A stretch of 59,088 nt of DNA from Oscillatoriaceae cyanobacterium Prado104 (GTDB taxonomy: Bacteria; Cyanobacteriota; Cyanobacteriia; Cyanobacteriales; Microcoleaceae): NCBI GenBank assembly GCA_025454405.1, contig JALOON010000088.1, forward strand, positions 1 to 59,088. Direction: 5' to 3'. Made by a program: the position numbers and the translations under genes. Numbering within the stretch: the stretch's first letter is position 1; the number at the start of each line of letters is the position of its first letter. Under the pieces are notes generated by a model. It ran no database searches. It saw nothing but the letters and a program-made list of their open reading frames with translations, and was not told where the DNA came from. This document shows positions 36,801 to 44,738 of the stretch, in pieces.

Positions 36801-37620
36801 CGGTGCCGATCGGAATTGTTGGACTTGCTATTTCCCCGGTTGTTTCTAACAGGTTCGCGGCCAATTTACACAGTTTTTGTGTCAAAAATGGCTGCCCGCC
36901 CGTCCAAGCTAGTATTTCTTTCACTACTGCTTGCGGGTCGGCAATGTTTCCCGGCAATCCGGCAGCTAGCGGTTGTGCTTCGTGCAGTTGAAATCCTTGC
37001 AGTTCGATCGCCGTGCCGATATTAAATGGCGTGCGCTGTTTATTAGCTATTAAATCACTGGGAGTAGCGACGCCAAAGATGGCAAAACTTAACCGATTGT
37101 ATTCAGGATTTATGGCACGCTGGTTGTAGCAAAATCTCATCCAAGCGAAGAAATCATCGATCGAGAAATTTAAACTGAGAATGCTGTCGATTTCATCAAT
37201 AAATATAACTATGTTATTTTCGGGAAATTCGACCAACAATACATCTTCGATAAAATTACCCAATCTCTGAATCGATGACAGTTCTTCTCGATCGCGCCAC
37301 CATGTTTTTAAATTGATTTTTCCTAACAGGTTAAAGCCGCGCCACAGTTCGGTAGCGATACCTTTATACCACTGTTCGGGGGAGATATTTTCGCTGCCGA
37401 TGCGGCTCATATCCAGAGTGCTGCACCGATATCCTTCCTGTTGCAGCAAGTGTCTGGTTCTCACCAAGAGAGAAGATTTGCCCATTTGGCGAGAAGTGAG
37501 AACGTAACAAAACTCTCCGGCCTTTAAAGCAGTATAAAGCTGTTCGTCAGCTTGTCGCTGTACGTAGCTGGGATCACCTGTGGTGAGGCTGCCCCCGACT
37601 TGGTATGGGTATTGAATCAT
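33871..37620 (-). CDS. AAA-like ATPase with 14 WD40 repeats, module copy B
   Basis: The 1249-residue product has an N-terminal AAA-like domain (AAA_35 type; VGGSLTTGDPSYVQRQAD, P-loop SRQMGKSSLL, Walker B IVIFIDEIDSIL). A repetitive Glu/Pro linker follows (encoded by 36391-36644), then a coiled segment and transmembrane helix (FFIAALSAALMVSCGSATIAV), and 14 WD40 repeats, enough for two seven-bladed propellers. Start ATG 37620 replaces the longer frame to 37686, which lacks homology with copy A. Such proteins are read as membrane-associated sensors or scaffolds in signalling; no ligand is known. Downstream Uma2 is 21 bp away. Confidence 0.92.
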   Translation of the reverse strand: MIQYPYQVGGSLTTGDPSYVQRQADEQLYTALKAGEFCYVLTSRQMGKSSLLVRTRHLLQQEGYRCSTLDMSRIGSENISPEQWYKGIATELWRGFNLLGKINLKTWWRDREELSSIQRLGNFIEDVLLVEFPENNIVIFIDEIDSILSLNFSIDDFFAWMRFCYNQRAINPEYNRLSFAIFGVATPSDLIANKQRTPFNIGTAIELQGFQLHEAQPLAAGLPGNIADPQAVVKEILAWTGGQPFLTQKLCKLAANLLETTGEIASPTIPIGTEGFWIESIVRKYITDHWESQDEPEHLRTIRDRILRNQERAARLLGIYQQILRSDPPLTPPYQGGGQEYSEPRFVREEEEYSEPRFVREEEEYSEPPFVRGEQEYSEPPFLRPGELSEPPFLRPGELSEPPFLRGAGGIATDDSREQTELILSGLVVKNHNYLRVKNRIYQKVFNLEWVEKQLNCLRPYSQLLDAWNATKQQDESRLLRGQALQEAREWARGKSLSDLDYQFLAHSEELDRKETQQALEAARLQEVEARLKEVRKSAKRQKFFIAALSAALMVSCGSATIAVSQYRVALASQRNETKAKIQSIVRYSEALIALDRRLDGLIQALKARKELQKLGTTEKETQTIVESALRRAIYSAVEYNRFGIQGAGITGFDLGADGRTIAIGGNNDIQLYALDGTLLAKWKGSQGYVTRVTISPDNRVIASGGGDSTIKLWQRDGTLLHTLVGHQAGVVDLNFSPDGELLVSASADSTVKLWQSDGKFLKTLIGHQAAVKQVKFSPDGTLIASTSNDGTVRLWRKDGTVLRTFTDTKVPVTSFAFSPDGQSFAVGMGNGKIKIWRRDGTLLDTLSEHKGAVTAVAFQPDGKILASAAEDKTINLWVRNDSYTFLTGMKAHDSRITALAFTSDGDTLASASWDGRVKLWRLRHPLLTRLLGHDTGVWGVAFSPDGKLLASVNPDEVIVWRRDGSLQARMAGRNSPYGGIAFSPNSEIVAVAGDKLVRLWRPDGTLLRTLRGHQGEIHRVAFSPQGNILASASNDRTIKLWRLDGTQIATLKGHQAGVWGIAFSPDGKLLASTSGDKTIRLWQQDGKLLRTIVGHSEMSYTVAFTAGGKTIMSGSRDNTLKFWNLKGELLNSIQFKSSAETWTAKLSPDGQFIAAANDEGMIQIWRRDGELQFTLIGHTGGIRSLAFSPDGKTLASAAEDKTAILWDLQQGNDIDRVLAVGCNWVRDYLRASTELEESDRSLCDRTVN
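36391..36644. repeat. In-frame tandem repeats inside the copy B WD40 gene
   Basis: A 33-bp unit (CCCCCGGCCTTAAGAAGG..) at 36429 and 36462, with a related first copy at 36391, is followed by four 36-bp units marked by TTCTGAATATT at 36484, 36520, 36556 and 36592. Both periods are multiples of three, giving SEPPFLRPGEL and EYSEPRFVREEE peptides. The block is bounded by GATCCCCCCT and AGGGGGGGATC. Confidence 0.92.
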
Positions 37621-37852
37621 GAGATGCAGTGCGATCGCAACAGTCCGAGCCGATCTAAGCGGTTCTATCCAAAGATAGATTGACACATGGCTGTAATTAG
37701 CATACAGGTATTGTCACGCGGATGCCTGCGTATTTTCCACAATAATGCTACAAATCTTTGAGAGTAGCGGGACGGGATGGCTTGCACTCGGTACTGGCTA
37801 GTGTTACATGACGTTGGGAAATAAATCCCGATCGCGATCGCACCCGATCGTG

Positions 37853-38470
37853 TCAAGTAAGCGTTTCTGGATCGATATTAAGTTCTCTGAGTCTTTGAGC
37901 TAGAATTTGTGCTTTTTGTTCTGCTTCCAGGCGCAGTTGTTGTTCCGTCAGCGCGCGTTGTTCGGATTCTAGACTGCGTCGATCGGCTTCTAGGCGAAGT
38001 CGTTCGGCTGCGAGGCGCAGTTGTTCTGCAGTCTGAATGCGTTCTTCAGGAGTCAGCAATTTTTGTCCTTGTTCGTCATACCAATACAGCCATTCTCGCG
38101 TAATTCCTTGATAGGTTCCTACCTGGCGTCCCAATCCTAAATTCATTTCTGGCAGCCAGATGGGATTGCCTGAAAGCAATTCATATTTCCCGTTGTTTAA
38201 TCGATACAATTCCAACGGGGGTTTGCGACGGCGGCGGGGATTGTACACGGCATAGTACAAAACTCCTAAGTCAGCATAGGTTTGCTTTTTTTTGCTGTAT
38301 TCCCCGCGATAGGTTTGAGAAACGACTTCGAGAACGAAAATAGGAACTTGTTGTTCTTCCCAAAGTACGTAACTGAGGCGCAATTGTTCGTCGATAAATC
38401 TATGAACTCCCAAACTCAAGAAACCGTCGGGGACAACGGGCGGTTTGAATTCGTCGTAATAAATCGCCAT
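37853..38470 (-). CDS. Uma2 family protein, module copy A, N-terminally truncated
   Basis: The 205-residue reading MAIYYDEFKPPVVPDGFLS is nearly identical to copy B over its first half and has a longer Leu/Arg/Glu-rich repeat tail (EQLRLAAERLRLEADRR). In-frame coding similarity continues upstream of the ATG (residues corresponding to LLEAILALIWVDRQDWYFGAD), but no ATG/GTG/TTG lies between that and a TAG. A 13-bp length difference against copy B destroys the TTG-led frame. Translation may start internally at 38470, or the gene may be decaying. It lies 118 bp downstream of the copy A WD40 gene. Confidence 0.75.
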   Translation of the reverse strand: MAIYYDEFKPPVVPDGFLSLGVHRFIDEQLRLSYVLWEEQQVPIFVLEVVSQTYRGEYSKKKQTYADLGVLYYAVYNPRRRRKPPLELYRLNNGKYELLSGNPIWLPEMNLGLGRQVGTYQGITREWLYWYDEQGQKLLTPEERIQTAEQLRLAAERLRLEADRRSLESEQRALTEQQLRLEAEQKAQILAQRLRELNIDPETLT

Positions 38471-38588
38471 GTCTGCACCAAAATACCAATCTTGGCGATC
38501 GACCCAAATCAGCGCGAGAATGGCTTCGAGTAAGGTTTGTAGTTTAATAACATATGGGTTTCGCCAACGCTAAATTAATTGTAATTAC

Positions 38589-41500
38589 TTAATTGCCGAT
38601 GCCGTCGCACAACTTTCTATCGCTTTCTTCCAAGTCCCCATTCGTGCGTAAATAATCGCGCACCCAATCGCAACCGTAGGCGATAATTCGATCGATCGAT
38701 TGCACCTGTTGCACGTTCCATAACAGCACCTTTTTGTTGTCACCCACAGAGGCGAGTGTCTTGCCGTCGGGACTAAAAGCTACCTCCCAAATGCCCCCAG
38801 TATGAGCTTTCAGGGTTGTCAACAAGACAGGTAGCTTACCTGTTTCTAGTTTCCAGAGTTTAATTACGCCATCAGCGCTGCCCGAAGCCAGCAGTTGCCC
38901 ATCTGGACTAAATGCCAATGACTTGATTCCATCGTTATGACCTGCCAGCGTTGTCAGCAGCGTGCCGTCAGGTCGCCAAAGTTTGACGGTTTGGTCATCG
39001 CTGGCGCTGGCTAAGATCCCCCCCTGCCCCCCTTGAGAAGGGGGGTGAGGGGGGATCGGACTAAACGCCACCGACCTAACTATAGTTTCATGCCCTTTTA
39101 AGGTTCTCAGTAACTTACCGTTCTTGGTCCAGAGTTTGACTGTAGCGTCTCCACTAGCGGAAGCAATAACCTCACCGTCGGGGCTGAAACTGACAACCCA
39201 CACTCCGCCTTGATGTCCCCGCAATCGTGCCAGCAGAACAGGGGTTTTCTCCTCTAGATTCCACAATCCCACAGTACCATCGGCACTGCTGGAGGCGAGC
39301 AGCTTGCCATCTGGACTAAAGTTAACTTTTCTGGCTGCACCTTGATGTCCTTTGAGAGTTGCCAGCAATTCTCCTTCTGGTGTCCAAAGTTTGATAGTTT
39401 TATCTCCACTGGCGGTAGCTAAGCGCTTACCATCGGGGCTGAAAGCAACTCCCGTGACAACGCCATCGTGCTTTAGCGTGCCTAGGGATAAGGACTTATC
39501 CCCACCGCCAACCCCCCAGAGTTTAACGGTTCGATCGGCGCTGGTGGAAGCGAGAATTTTGCTATCCGGACTAAACGCGACTCCAAAAACTAGGGATTGA
39601 TGCCCGTTGAGGGATTTGAGTAAGGAGTTATTGGGGTGCCAAAGTTTCGCCTTGGTGTCCAAACCAAGGGTGGCAAGGGTTTTGCCATCCGGACTGAAGT
39701 TTACACTCGCCACCATTGCGCTGTGTCCGGCAAAGGTGCGTACCAGTTGCACCTTGTCCCAAGTTTTGCCATCTCGCTGCCACAGTTTGAGAGTGAGATC
39801 GTCCGATACCGAGGCTAACTGGGTACCGTCGGGACTGAAGGCGACTGCCAAAACCATTCCGCTATGTCCGGTGAAGTTTGTCAGGAGGAGTGGCGTATTT
39901 CCAGAGAGTTGCCAAAGTTTAATCGTGCCATCCAAAGCAGCAGTGGCAATGGTATCTCCTTGGGGGCTAACGGCAACACCAATCACCGTTATTTCATGAG
40001 CCTTAACAGTCGTTAAGAGTTGACCGTCAACCCGCCATATATTCAGCATTCCTTTAGCACTACCGGCAACGATTTTCTGGCTGTCTGGGGTAAATGCAAC
40101 TCCTGAATTTATGACTGTATCGGCGCTTAAAGTTTTCAGCAGGATGCCGTTTTTGGTCCACAGTCTAACGGTGCCATCTTCACTGGTAGAAGCGATGAAT
40201 TCACCGTTGGGGCTAATCGCAACGCCTCCGACGTTGGCTTGATGACCTTTTAATGTGTGGAGTAAGGTGCCATCTTTTCTCCAGACTTTTACAGTGCGAT
40301 CGCCACCACCCGATACAATTATTTGACCGTCCTGACCGATCGCTACCGCTGCCGCGAGCGCCTGATGCCCTCGCAGAATTTTCAACAGCCTGCCGTCTTT
40401 TGCCCACAAATTCACGGTATTTTCCCTGCCCGCCGCCACAATCGTTTCGCCATCGGGGCTAAAGGCAATGCCACCGGTGGAAGCAACAGGTTTTGACAAG
40501 CGATTGTATTCATCGGCTCCCAAAATTGCTTGCTGGAGGGCAAATTCCACCTTGCTTTTAGTCTCCAGGTTCACTTCTGTTAATGTCAGTAGTTTTTTTC
40601 TGGCTCGCAGTGCTTCGATTAAAGCATCTAACCGACTATTAGAGGCAAATAGCCCTGTTGAAGAAGAGACGAGCGCTCGAATTTCGTTAATTCTGGCTTG
40701 TTGTTCGCTGGCACGGGCTGTGCGATACTGCCAGAAAGTGCTGATGCCCAATCCAGTGGCGATCGCTAATGCTGATGAAAGTGCAATGATGAATATTTTT
40801 TGCAGTTTGGCAGATGCTTTTTTTTCAGCGAGTCTGCGCTCGACTTCTTTGAGCCGTTGGGCTTCTAATTCGAGTTGGGTTTCTTGGCGATCGCTCTCTT
40901 CGCTATAAGCTAAAAACTGATAGTCTAAATCGCTCAAACTCTTTCCTTGCGACCATTCTCTAGCATCTTTTAGGGCTTGTCCGCGCAACAGTCGCGAAAA
41001 ATCTGTTTGTCCCGAAGCAATCCAAGCATCAAAAGTTTGAGAATAGGGGCGCAGCGAAGCTAATTGTTTCTCTACCCATTTGATGTTAAAAACTTCTGCA
41101 TAAATCCGATTTTTTACCTTCAGTAACCCCTGTTGTTTTTCAACTAAACCAGATAGGATTAGTTCTATTTGTTCCCGACTGTCATCGCTAGCGATTCCCC
41201 CAGCCGGGGGCGGGCACGGGGGCACCGCCCCTACAAAGGGGGATGCTTCTTCCTCTTGTCCCCCCCCTTCAGAAGCTAGGGGGGGATCGGATTGCAAGAT
41301 TTGCTGGTAAATTCCCAACAATCTGCCCGCTCGTTGTTCGTTGCGCAGGATGCGATCGCGGATTGTTCTTAAATGTTCCGGTTCATCTTGACTTTCCCAC
41401 TTGTCGGTGATGTATTGTCGCACTATTGACTCGATCCAAAATTCCTCGGTGCCGATCGGAATTGTTGGACTTGCTATTTCTCCGGTTGTTTCTAACAGGT

Positions 41501-42266
41501 TCACTGCCAATTTACAGAGTTTTTGAGTTAAAAATGGCTGCCCGCCCGTCCAAGCCAATATTGCTTTGACTGCTGCTTGCGGGTTGCCGATTTTTCCTTG
41601 AAATCCGGCAGCTAGCGGTTGTGCTTCGAGCAATTGAAACCCGTGCAATTCTACAGCCGTACCGATATTAAATGGGGTCCGTTTTTTATCTGCTATTAAA
41701 TCGCTGGGCGTTGCTACGCCAAAGATCGCAAAAGTCAAGCGATTGTATTCGGGATTAATCGCCCGCTGGTTGTAGCAGAATCTAATCCAAGCGAAGAAAT
41801 CGTCGATCGAGAAATCCAAACTGAGAATGCTGTCGATTTCATCAATAAATATAACTATGTTATTTTCAGGAAATTTGACGAACAATACATCTTCGATAAA
41901 ATTCCCCAATCTCTGGATAGGTGACAGGTCTTCTAACTCGTTCCACCAAGTTTTTAAATTGACTTTTCCCAGCAGGTTCAAGCCCCGCCACAACTCAGTT
42001 ACAATGCCTTTGTACCAGCGATCGGGGGTAATATTTTCACTCCCGATGCGGCTCATATCGAGGGTAGTACACAAATATCTTTCTTGTTGCAGCAGGTGTC
42101 TGGTGCGGACTAAAATTGAAGACTTGCCCATTTGTCGCGAGTTGAGGACATAACAAAATTCTCCCCTTTTTAAAGCGCGATAAAGGTCTGAATCAGCCTG
42201 CCGGATGACGTAGGTAGGAGCGTCTTTTGTCAGGCTGCCGCCAACTTGGTATTGATAATTTACCAT
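38589..42266 (-). CDS. AAA-like ATPase with 14 WD40 repeats, module copy A
   Basis: The 1225-residue paralogue of the copy B protein has the same order: AAA-like domain (YQVGGSLTKDAPTYV, P-loop SRQMGKSSIL, Walker B IVIFIDEIDSIL), a variable linker carrying a GC-rich repeat-derived peptide (PFVGAVPPCPPPAGG), coiled segment, transmembrane helix (FIIALSSALAIATGLGIS), and 14 WD40 repeats. Repeat 12 carries an insertion, FSP-IPPHPPSQGGQGG-ILASAS. Start ATG 42266. The upstream GGDEF-like gene ends 30 bp away on the same strand, so all five genes from 43970 to 33190 could be one transcript. Confidence 0.92.
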   Translation of the reverse strand: MVNYQYQVGGSLTKDAPTYVIRQADSDLYRALKRGEFCYVLNSRQMGKSSILVRTRHLLQQERYLCTTLDMSRIGSENITPDRWYKGIVTELWRGLNLLGKVNLKTWWNELEDLSPIQRLGNFIEDVLFVKFPENNIVIFIDEIDSILSLDFSIDDFFAWIRFCYNQRAINPEYNRLTFAIFGVATPSDLIADKKRTPFNIGTAVELHGFQLLEAQPLAAGFQGKIGNPQAAVKAILAWTGGQPFLTQKLCKLAVNLLETTGEIASPTIPIGTEEFWIESIVRQYITDKWESQDEPEHLRTIRDRILRNEQRAGRLLGIYQQILQSDPPLASEGGGQEEEASPFVGAVPPCPPPAGGIASDDSREQIELILSGLVEKQQGLLKVKNRIYAEVFNIKWVEKQLASLRPYSQTFDAWIASGQTDFSRLLRGQALKDAREWSQGKSLSDLDYQFLAYSEESDRQETQLELEAQRLKEVERRLAEKKASAKLQKIFIIALSSALAIATGLGISTFWQYRTARASEQQARINEIRALVSSSTGLFASNSRLDALIEALRARKKLLTLTEVNLETKSKVEFALQQAILGADEYNRLSKPVASTGGIAFSPDGETIVAAGRENTVNLWAKDGRLLKILRGHQALAAAVAIGQDGQIIVSGGGDRTVKVWRKDGTLLHTLKGHQANVGGVAISPNGEFIASTSEDGTVRLWTKNGILLKTLSADTVINSGVAFTPDSQKIVAGSAKGMLNIWRVDGQLLTTVKAHEITVIGVAVSPQGDTIATAALDGTIKLWQLSGNTPLLLTNFTGHSGMVLAVAFSPDGTQLASVSDDLTLKLWQRDGKTWDKVQLVRTFAGHSAMVASVNFSPDGKTLATLGLDTKAKLWHPNNSLLKSLNGHQSLVFGVAFSPDSKILASTSADRTVKLWGVGGGDKSLSLGTLKHDGVVTGVAFSPDGKRLATASGDKTIKLWTPEGELLATLKGHQGAARKVNFSPDGKLLASSSADGTVGLWNLEEKTPVLLARLRGHQGGVWVVSFSPDGEVIASASGDATVKLWTKNGKLLRTLKGHETIVRSVAFSPIPPHPPSQGGQGGILASASDDQTVKLWRPDGTLLTTLAGHNDGIKSLAFSPDGQLLASGSADGVIKLWKLETGKLPVLLTTLKAHTGGIWEVAFSPDGKTLASVGDNKKVLLWNVQQVQSIDRIIAYGCDWVRDYLRTNGDLEESDRKLCDGIGN
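39015..39058. repeat. C/G-rich palindromic element inside a WD40 repeat
   Basis: GATCCCCCCCTGCCCCCCTT on the plus strand mirrors GGGGGGTGAGGGGGGATC around TGAGAA. It is read in frame as a Pro/Gly-rich insertion in the loop of WD40 repeat 12 of copy A, replacing the usual DGK turn. Confidence 0.85.
41196..41287. repeat. GC-rich repeat in the linker of copy A
   Basis: CCCCCAGCCGGGGGCGGGCA followed by a GGGGGCACCGCCCCTACAAA phrase, a repeat type usually found between cyanobacterial genes, is read in frame at the position matching the 36391-36644 array of copy B. It ends in the same TAGGGGGGGATCGGAT boundary. Confidence 0.75.
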
Positions 42267-42296
42267 GGTTAATTGGTGAGGGATAATCGATCGCGA

Positions 42297-43970
42297 CTAA
42301 CATATTTCCGAGCTGTTACTATCTTTCTCATGGTTGATAATTGATAGTGTTGCGCGATCGCCTCCTTGCCTTTTTGCTTTATAAAGTGCCTCCGATGCTT
42401 CCTCTATTAAAATTTCGGGAGATTTTTCCAGACAGGCAATTGTGTTGGCTGCTCCCAAACTTACGGTGATAAAGTCAGACGGAAATCCTCCCATTCCTAG
42501 CAGGTTGTAAGGGATTGCCAATTGTTTTACTTGCAAGCGAATTTGTTCGGCTATTTTGAAAGCACTACCACCTTCTTGCTCCGGCAAAAAGATCGCAAAT
42601 TCTGCCCAATTATAACGAGCAACTAAATCATCTTGACCGATACAATTGCCGATCGCCCGAGCCACTTGTTGCAAGCAATTATCTGCTGTTGTTTGACCGT
42701 GCCGATCGCTGTAAAGTTTAAAAAAGTCAATTTCACACAAAATTAATGTGACCGATTTCTGTTCGATCGCTAACTTTTGCCACGCCTGCTTCAGGTGGGT
42801 TTCAAAGTAGTGGCGATTGGCAACTTCGGTGAATCGATCGGTGTGGGATGCTTGCTGCAAATTTTTAATTTGTTGCTGCAAGCTCTCTATTTGTTTTTGT
42901 AAATCGTGAGATTCAAATTTCTGGGAAGCAAAAAATTGACGGTATAAATTACAAGAGAAAGTTGCGCGATCTCCCTCCAATTTCACCAGTCCCATACTTG
43001 CCAATTTATACGCAGGTATGGGGTCTAACTTCGCACCTGCTTCAGCAGCTATTACCAGTTCGAGTGCTGCTCCCAATTCGGAATGTTTTTGCAAAATTGT
43101 TAAATATTCTCGCAGGTGATTGCTATAAATCCCGGTAACTTGAGATGCATTTTCTAACAATAAATCTAGATTTGGCGATGAATTTACTAGGTGATAAAGC
43201 GCCAGTCGCACTAAATAAGGATGTCCACCTACCATTGCCATTAGTTTCCGAACATCTGTGTCATCTGTCCAATCAATTCCATGGTGTCCTGCCAAACAAA
43301 TCACCTGTTCTAAATTAAACTCCGGCAATCTCACAGGCAGTCCGATATTAAAAGGAGATTGATTGAGGTCGAAGTTAATATAAACTTCCGTCGAGTGAAC
43401 CAAAACTAAGCGGAGTTTTTGCAAAATCTCCTGTTGTTTTGCTTCTTCGTACCACGATCGCAGCAAGGATAAAAACTCTTGGGCGATGTTGGGATACTCG
43501 AACATCCGATTGACTTCATTTAAAGCCAAAACGACGGGTGTATTTATTTGTTCCAGCAAATACCCTTGGAAATAAACCGTGCAGCTAACTTTGCTCCCGA
43601 TATCTTCATCCCAATAATCATCTAGCATTGGCGGTAGCTGCAACTGGCGGCTGACATTAGCACAAAACCAGCGCAAAAACTTATCTAAAGAGCTAAAAAC
43701 CTCGTTTTCAGCTTGTAAAAAGTCTATGTAGGCGGTACGGTAATTTAATTTTTTGGCTCGATCGAGTAGGCGCACCAATAAAGAGCTTTTACCCATCTGT
43801 CTGGGCGCTTTAATCCGAATTACGCTTCCCGGTTGGGTAATTTCTTGATAAATTTGTGCTTCGAGTGGCTGGCGTTCGATGTAAAGATTAGAACCCAAGG
43901 GTACTGGGCCGCTAGGAAACTCTACGCAAGCCAGGGGTTGGTTGCTATCGATATGATTGCGTATCGCCAT
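42297..43970 (-). CDS. AAA-like domain protein with degenerate GGDEF domain
   Basis: The 557-residue protein starts with an AAA-like domain (about 20-340; P-loop KAPRQMGKSSLLVRLL at 54-69). Its Walker B reads VVLALNEVN, Asn replacing the usual Asp. A short coiled coil (about 355-376, LQKQIESLQQQIKNLQQ) leads into a diguanylate cyclase-type domain (377-545) with TDRFTEVANRHYFE and CEIDFFKLYSDRHG. The GGDEF signature is NWAEF (454-458), so c-di-GMP synthesis is unlikely; nucleotide or partner binding is possible. First gene of the likely five-gene unit with the two WD40/Uma2 modules. Confidence 0.9.
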   Translation of the reverse strand: MAIRNHIDSNQPLACVEFPSGPVPLGSNLYIERQPLEAQIYQEITQPGSVIRIKAPRQMGKSSLLVRLLDRAKKLNYRTAYIDFLQAENEVFSSLDKFLRWFCANVSRQLQLPPMLDDYWDEDIGSKVSCTVYFQGYLLEQINTPVVLALNEVNRMFEYPNIAQEFLSLLRSWYEEAKQQEILQKLRLVLVHSTEVYINFDLNQSPFNIGLPVRLPEFNLEQVICLAGHHGIDWTDDTDVRKLMAMVGGHPYLVRLALYHLVNSSPNLDLLLENASQVTGIYSNHLREYLTILQKHSELGAALELVIAAEAGAKLDPIPAYKLASMGLVKLEGDRATFSCNLYRQFFASQKFESHDLQKQIESLQQQIKNLQQASHTDRFTEVANRHYFETHLKQAWQKLAIEQKSVTLILCEIDFFKLYSDRHGQTTADNCLQQVARAIGNCIGQDDLVARYNWAEFAIFLPEQEGGSAFKIAEQIRLQVKQLAIPYNLLGMGGFPSDFITVSLGAANTIACLEKSPEILIEEASEALYKAKRQGGDRATLSIINHEKDSNSSEIC

Positions 43971-44738
43971 TTTTCCAAAAAACTATTTGTGGGATTGCCA
44001 AACTTTGACCCTTTATTATAAGCTGGATACACCTGTACTTTAAGAAACTATTTTAGAAGGTTAAGATTTTCTCAATCGTGCTTGACAAAAGCATCTGAGA
44101 ATCTGCATCATGCAGTCATTGTTCGTCGCAGCTCTTTTGAGTTTTTGTCGCAAACGACGCTGGAAGGTGGTTTCATACCAAATCCGGGTATCGTGCCCCC
44201 TTTATTTCACAAAACTCGCTTGGAGTGGGTTTTGTTTGTCGAGAAGCGATTTCAATCGCGCCCGTCTTATCGGGGATATCTAACCCGGATTTGGTTTCAC
44301 AGGTTAACCGCATGGTTGTGCTATTGGTCTTGCCGGGGCGAAGTTGTGGGGGCTGTTGAACCAACCAATGGGTCATTTATTAATGGGTAACATCTAAACT
44401 CCAATGTACTTGGTTTAATGCATTTGGTTTAATGCACTTGGTTTTCAATGCGGCGATGTTGGCGAATGGCACGATCGTTTAGCTGGGCATCTACGGGTAA
44501 AGAATTTAGGTAAAATTGCACCTCACGAGTGGTTGTGTTCCACAGATGACGAACTATGTAACGACGATAACATATGATTCGCTGCGAGATATTAGCAAGA
44601 TCGAGTAACGATTTTTTACAGTGGTCCGCATCAGCGATACTGGATATCCAAAAACTATTTGTGGTAATCTAGTCTCTTCAGAGAATGTAAATTTATTAGC
44701 TAACAATCACCCCAAACAATCACCCCACACAATCAATC
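43971..44738. other. 768-bp intergenic region with AAATCCGGGT inverted repeat
   Basis: ACCAAATCCGGGTA (44178-44191) and TAACCCGGATTTGGT (44281-44295) are inverted copies about 90 bp apart. Three near-repeats of TTGGTTTAATGCA lie at 44405-44450. The 102-aa plus-strand ORF across the repeat is not credible. Promoters for the two divergent neighbours must lie at the ends. Confidence 0.5.

Noticed and set aside
44082..44390. 102-aa plus-strand ORF between the GGDEF-like and acyltransferase genes
   Set aside because: It runs through the AAATCCGGGT inverted repeat and its composition does not resemble neighbouring genes.
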